Below, piece after piece: positions 5,879-8,328 of a DNA stretch of 8,328 nucleotides (position 1 is the stretch's first letter; the number at the start of each line of letters is the position of its first letter). The notes under the pieces are model-generated. The model saw only the letters and a program-made list of their open reading frames with translations. It did not search any database and was not told the origin of the DNA. The DNA comes from Pirellulaceae bacterium (lineage in GTDB: Bacteria; Planctomycetota; Planctomycetia; Pirellulales; Pirellulaceae). A program made the position numbers and the translations under genes. The stretch is from positions 1 through 8,328 of the forward strand of contig JABDKS010000868.1 in assembly GCA_013002105.1 (NCBI GenBank). The letters are read 5' to 3'.

Positions 5879-8328
5879 TTACTCGTCGCCGTCGGGATCA
5901 GCCGAGCGACGTTGTGGCATCGATTCCCCGGTGGGCGTCGCGCCGAACGCCTTTAATGCGCGCTCGATACTTTGACTACTCACATCGCCGGAGAGCTGAA
6001 AAATCCCTACCTCGCCGGCCGACCGAGCTGCCATGTCAAGTTTGTCGATCATTCCGGTGACCAGATCCAGTAACCCTTCGCCCTCGGCGCTGACCAGCAA
6101 TGTGTTTCCGACACTATCGATTCCAATCGATAGTTTTCCTTTGAAAGAAAAATCTGCTCCGTCACCTTCATTACCATTCTCGCGATCCATCAACCCGGAA
6201 CCGTTTCCCTCGCGTTTACGCGGTGCATCGGCGGCTTGATTCTCTCCACCGCGCTGCCCGCCTCCGCGACCAGAAAACGACTTGTCATTACTGCTCAGCA
6301 AATCCCGGTAGGCTTCTTTGACCGTTTCGGCGATTGGCTCGGCTTTTCCATATTTCAAAGATACCAATCGTGTGAATCGCATCCTTCGCTTGTTGACTGG
6401 TTCTTCGACATCCCAAAGTTCGATCAATTCCTCGATCGTTCGCAGCTGTTCGTTGGTGGCACCGCTAACCACAATGGTATTGGTGTCGGGATCTTCAACA
6501 AAACGCAACGAGTTTCCTTTCGCCAACCCAGCCGGAGTGTCGTCGTCATCCTCGTCGATGTCATACCACCAGCGGTAAAGTTGATCGGCCTCGGAGTCTC
6601 CCTCCTCGTCACTCTCGTAGTACTCCTCCAAGTTCCATTTGATCCAAAACGACGAAGCGTACTGAATTTTGAAGACGTGATACGGACGTCGCGGCGGCTT
6701 GACTTGCATCATCAGATTTTCAAGCTGGTCGAGCGCCTTGGTATCACTGCTGAGCAGCAACAGATTTCCCTGCGCATCGAGCTCGATGCGGATGGGCGAT
6801 TTAGGGCGTTCTGGATTGTCTCGTTTGGCAGGCTCACTGGGCTTGTCGCCAAAGAAACGGTCGAAGTCTTTCGATGAACGGATCGACCCTTGCTCGGATC
6901 GCTCCGCCTTGGTGTCGGTTTCTGCCGCACTGTGACTTTCCACCGCACTGTGACTTTCAGTAGGAAGGTCGTTCTCGGTGTCTGATTGCATCGTCTTGAC
7001 CAAATACCCCCGAAACGGATTCTCGGCGCGCACGGTTTCGTCGGGCTCGGTGCTCGCCGGGGCGAGGTTCTCGTCTGTCGAATCGTCGCCGTCCTCGTTG
7101 TCGCCGTCGGCCTTCTTTTCAGCACCGGCATCCCTTTCAGCACCGGCATCCTTTTCGGCATCCGCATCGGGGTCATCTGATCGGGCATCTGCCTCGTCAC
7201 GTTTGACGGGATCTTTAAACTCCGATTGGTCGGGCAATTGCAACTGATTCTCCGCAGTGGCTTTCCATTGCTGTTGCAAACGCAGCAAGTATTCGTAGGT
7301 TTCGGGAGTGGCCGAGGCGTCGACCATACGCAAGGTCCGCTGGCTGCCGCCTGGTGGTGGAATCTCGCCCAGTTTGATCAGCAACGACTCTACCTGAGCC
7401 ATTTCGGAATCGTTCGCCCACAGCAATACCTGCCGGTATCGTTCGTTAGCCGCAACGCGAAATTCGTCGGTCTCCTTTTTCTCTTCTTCGTTGGAGCCGT
7501 AGCCGTAATAGCCGTAGTACCGACTGCGACGCGACGAGCTGTCATCTTCCTTTTTTTCTTGGCCCATCAAAAACGAGATCGATTCGGCCACTTCGGTAGC
7601 ACTTAGTCGTCGAAGTTGGAGAACATGGAATTCACGGCCACTGCCGTCGAGCCGTTCGATCAGACTGGTGATGATGAAACGATCAGCGGCGCTGCCCGAC
7701 ACAATCAACGCGTTGTTGTCATCATCGGCGCGAATTCGCGTGGTTGGCTCCAGGATGTTCATTTCCGTAATGATCTCGATCAGCTTTTCGGGATCGAGCG
7801 ATGCCAAGCGAAACACTTGCATACTGGATTGAATGTCGGCTAATGACGCCATGGTGTCGCTGGGGACGTCGACGCGTTTGAGGAACTCGGTCGCGACCGC
7901 CACGCGATCCAACGGAGCGCGAATGATGATGGAATTTTGACGCACGTTCGCGACGATTGATATTTCGACTTTCTTTTGTGCCGTCGGTGCGGCTCCACCT
8001 TGGTTGCGCTGTTGTTGCTGCTGCTGCATCATTTGAATCTGCTGGGGTGTCAGCGGGCCGGAACTCTCCTTTTTGACACCCAAGAAACTCTCCAGCATCA
8101 GCTTCGCTTCTGCGGCCGGCAGGTAACGCAATTTGAACTCTGGCGCCAACGCCTCGCGGCTGACCATACTGCGTTCGCGTTCCAAGACCGTTGCAACATC
8201 CAATAGATTGATCGCCGCGTCCATCGCTTCGATTCGATTGGTCGTCGTCAGCGCCGTGAGCCGTCCATTGCTGCTGATCATCGGTGCCAGCTCTTCGGAC
8301 AGCTTTTCGGCCGACAGCCAGCCAACAT
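5879..8328 (-). CDS. Large secretin-N (NolW-like) repeat protein without a secretin barrel (5' end outside the window)
   Basis: The frame is open to the window edge (about 815 codons visible), so the first in-frame ATG at 8281 is probably internal and the signal peptide lies outside. Numbering from Met at 8281, the protein carries about six NolW/secretin-N-type repeats, each pairing a helix half with a strand such as 'N-x-(I/L)-(I/L)-V-S': about 49-136, 155-212, 217-306, 316-527, 534-625 and 635-749. The tail of an earlier repeat precedes them. All but the second contain a low-complexity insert: Q-rich (69-104), Y/G/E-rich (241-273), very acidic (about 345-496), D/E/W-rich (556-590) and G/N-rich (663-710). 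In secretins these domains form the periplasmic ring of type II/III secretion or pilus outer-membrane channels. The C-terminal barrel domain is absent: the protein ends after a short 'FQLSGDVSSQSIERALKAFG' segment and an acidic tail. It may be a periplasmic scaffold or partner of an unlinked secretin. The MMPL gene lies 217 bp downstream. Confidence 0.8.
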   Translation of the reverse strand, partial: VGWLSAEKLSEELAPMISSNGRLTALTTTNRIEAMDAAINLLDVATVLERERSMVSREALAPEFKLRYLPAAEAKLMLESFLGVKKESSGPLTPQQIQMMQQQQQQRNQGGAAPTAQKKVEISIVANVRQNSIIIRAPLDRVAVATEFLKRVDVPSDTMASLADIQSSMQVFRLASLDPEKLIEIITEMNILEPTTRIRADDDNNALIVSGSAADRFIITSLIERLDGSGREFHVLQLRRLSATEVAESISFLMGQEKKEDDSSSRRSRYYGYYGYGSNEEEKKETDEFRVAANERYRQVLLWANDSEMAQVESLLIKLGEIPPPGGSQRTLRMVDASATPETYEYLLRLQQQWKATAENQLQLPDQSEFKDPVKRDEADARSDDPDADAEKDAGAERDAGAEKKADGDNEDGDDSTDENLAPASTEPDETVRAENPFRGYLVKTMQSDTENDLPTESHSAVESHSAAETDTKAERSEQGSIRSSKDFDRFFGDKPSEPAKRDNPERPKSPIRIELDAQGNLLLLSSDTKALDQLENLMMQVKPPRRPYHVFKIQYASSFWIKWNLEEYYESDEEGDSEADQLYRWWYDIDEDDDDTPAGLAKGNSLRFVEDPDTNTIVVSGATNEQLRTIEELIELWDVEEPVNKRRMRFTRLVSLKYGKAEPIAETVKEAYRDLLSSNDKSFSGRGGGQRGGENQAADAPRKREGNGSGLMDRENGNEGDGADFSFKGKLSIGIDSVGNTLLVSAEGEGLLDLVTGMIDKLDMAARSAGEVGIFQLSGDVSSQSIERALKAFGATPTGESMPQRRSADPDGDE
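6923..6960 (-). repeat. Two tandem 18-nt units in the acidic linker
   Basis: The unit CCGCACTGTGACTTTCCA at 6925-6942 recurs at 6943-6960 with one mismatch. In frame it encodes ESHSAV-ESHSAA (residues 442-453). The near identity at the DNA level, including silent positions, points to a recent in-frame duplication. Confidence 0.85.
7115..7168 (-). repeat. Three tandem 18-nt units in the acidic linker
   Basis: Three adjacent 18-nt units (7115-7132, 7133-7150, 7151-7168) resemble CTTTTCAGCACCGGCATC. The first two differ at one base and the third is more diverged. They encode the hexapeptides DADAEK, DAGAER and DAGAEK (residues 372-389). This is a coding minisatellite whose unit keeps the frame. 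Confidence 0.85.
8009..8026 (-). repeat. CAG/CAA run encoding six glutamines
   Basis: Six consecutive Gln codons (CAG and CAA mixed; residues 86-91) lie inside the Q-rich insert 'QQIQMMQQQQQQRNQ' of the first complete NolW-like repeat. It is a low-complexity loop with no sign of a separate function. Confidence 0.8.

Noticed and set aside
6236..6877. A 213-codon plus-strand open frame inside the secretin-like gene
   Set aside because: It lies wholly antisense to conserved NolW-like repeats and mirrors their codon pattern; nothing marks it as a gene.
6923..7168. Tandem repeats as a possible CRISPR array
   Set aside because: The units are contiguous with no spacers, are 18 nt long, keep the reading frame, and encode hexapeptides in a linker.
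8009..8026. CAG/CAA run as a phase-variable microsatellite
   Set aside because: It has only six codons with mixed CAG/CAA, and changes by whole codons would not shift the frame; an ordinary low-complexity loop explains it.

Overview
The window looks like an ordinary chromosomal stretch from a planctomycete, most likely of the Pirellulaceae (Rhodopirellula-like) type. That placement is inferred from protein content, not from a marker gene. The main clues are a leucine-rich-repeat protein with the 'R-x-SLRTLL' N-terminal membrane anchor and the following 'GG-x-V-x-Y' and 'WLR..LG.D.F' motifs seen in large planctomycete paralog families, and a very long secretin-N-type repeat protein with Q-rich and acidic inserts. 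Balanced GC content, generous intergenic gaps and weak or absent Shine-Dalgarno sites at several genes also fit. I see no insertion sequence, integrase, tRNA, rRNA, CRISPR array or phage gene.

Layout, left to right. Bases 1-55 may hold the first codons of a leftward gene that runs off the window (weak). After an AT-rich spacer, a rightward gene (231-710) encodes a small hemerythrin-like (HHE) protein. It converges on a leftward FKBP-type peptidyl-prolyl isomerase lipoprotein (952-1428). A gene-free stretch of about 370 bp separates that gene from the rightward LRR protein (1797-2891). The LRR gene meets, tail to tail with only 22 bp between stop codons, a leftward 915-residue MMPL/RND-type membrane transporter (2914-5661); an 8-bp inverted repeat spans this junction. 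Upstream of the transporter on the same strand, after a 217-bp gap, lies a large secretin-N (NolW-like) repeat protein (5879-8328) that continues past the right edge.

How the genes may work together. Four of the five clear genes encode predicted envelope or exported proteins: the isomerase lipoprotein, the anchored LRR protein, the RND transporter and the secretin-like protein. The transporter and the secretin-like gene share a strand and could be co-transcribed, but the 217-bp gap leaves this open. The hemerythrin-like protein is predicted cytosolic and has no evident link to the rest.

The most unusual element is the secretin-like protein. In the visible part it has about six NolW-type repeats, five of them carrying low-complexity inserts at the same point of the fold. 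One insert contains short in-frame 18-nt tandem duplications, and the protein ends without any secretin beta-barrel. I did not find convincing evidence for a wholly new multi-gene system.
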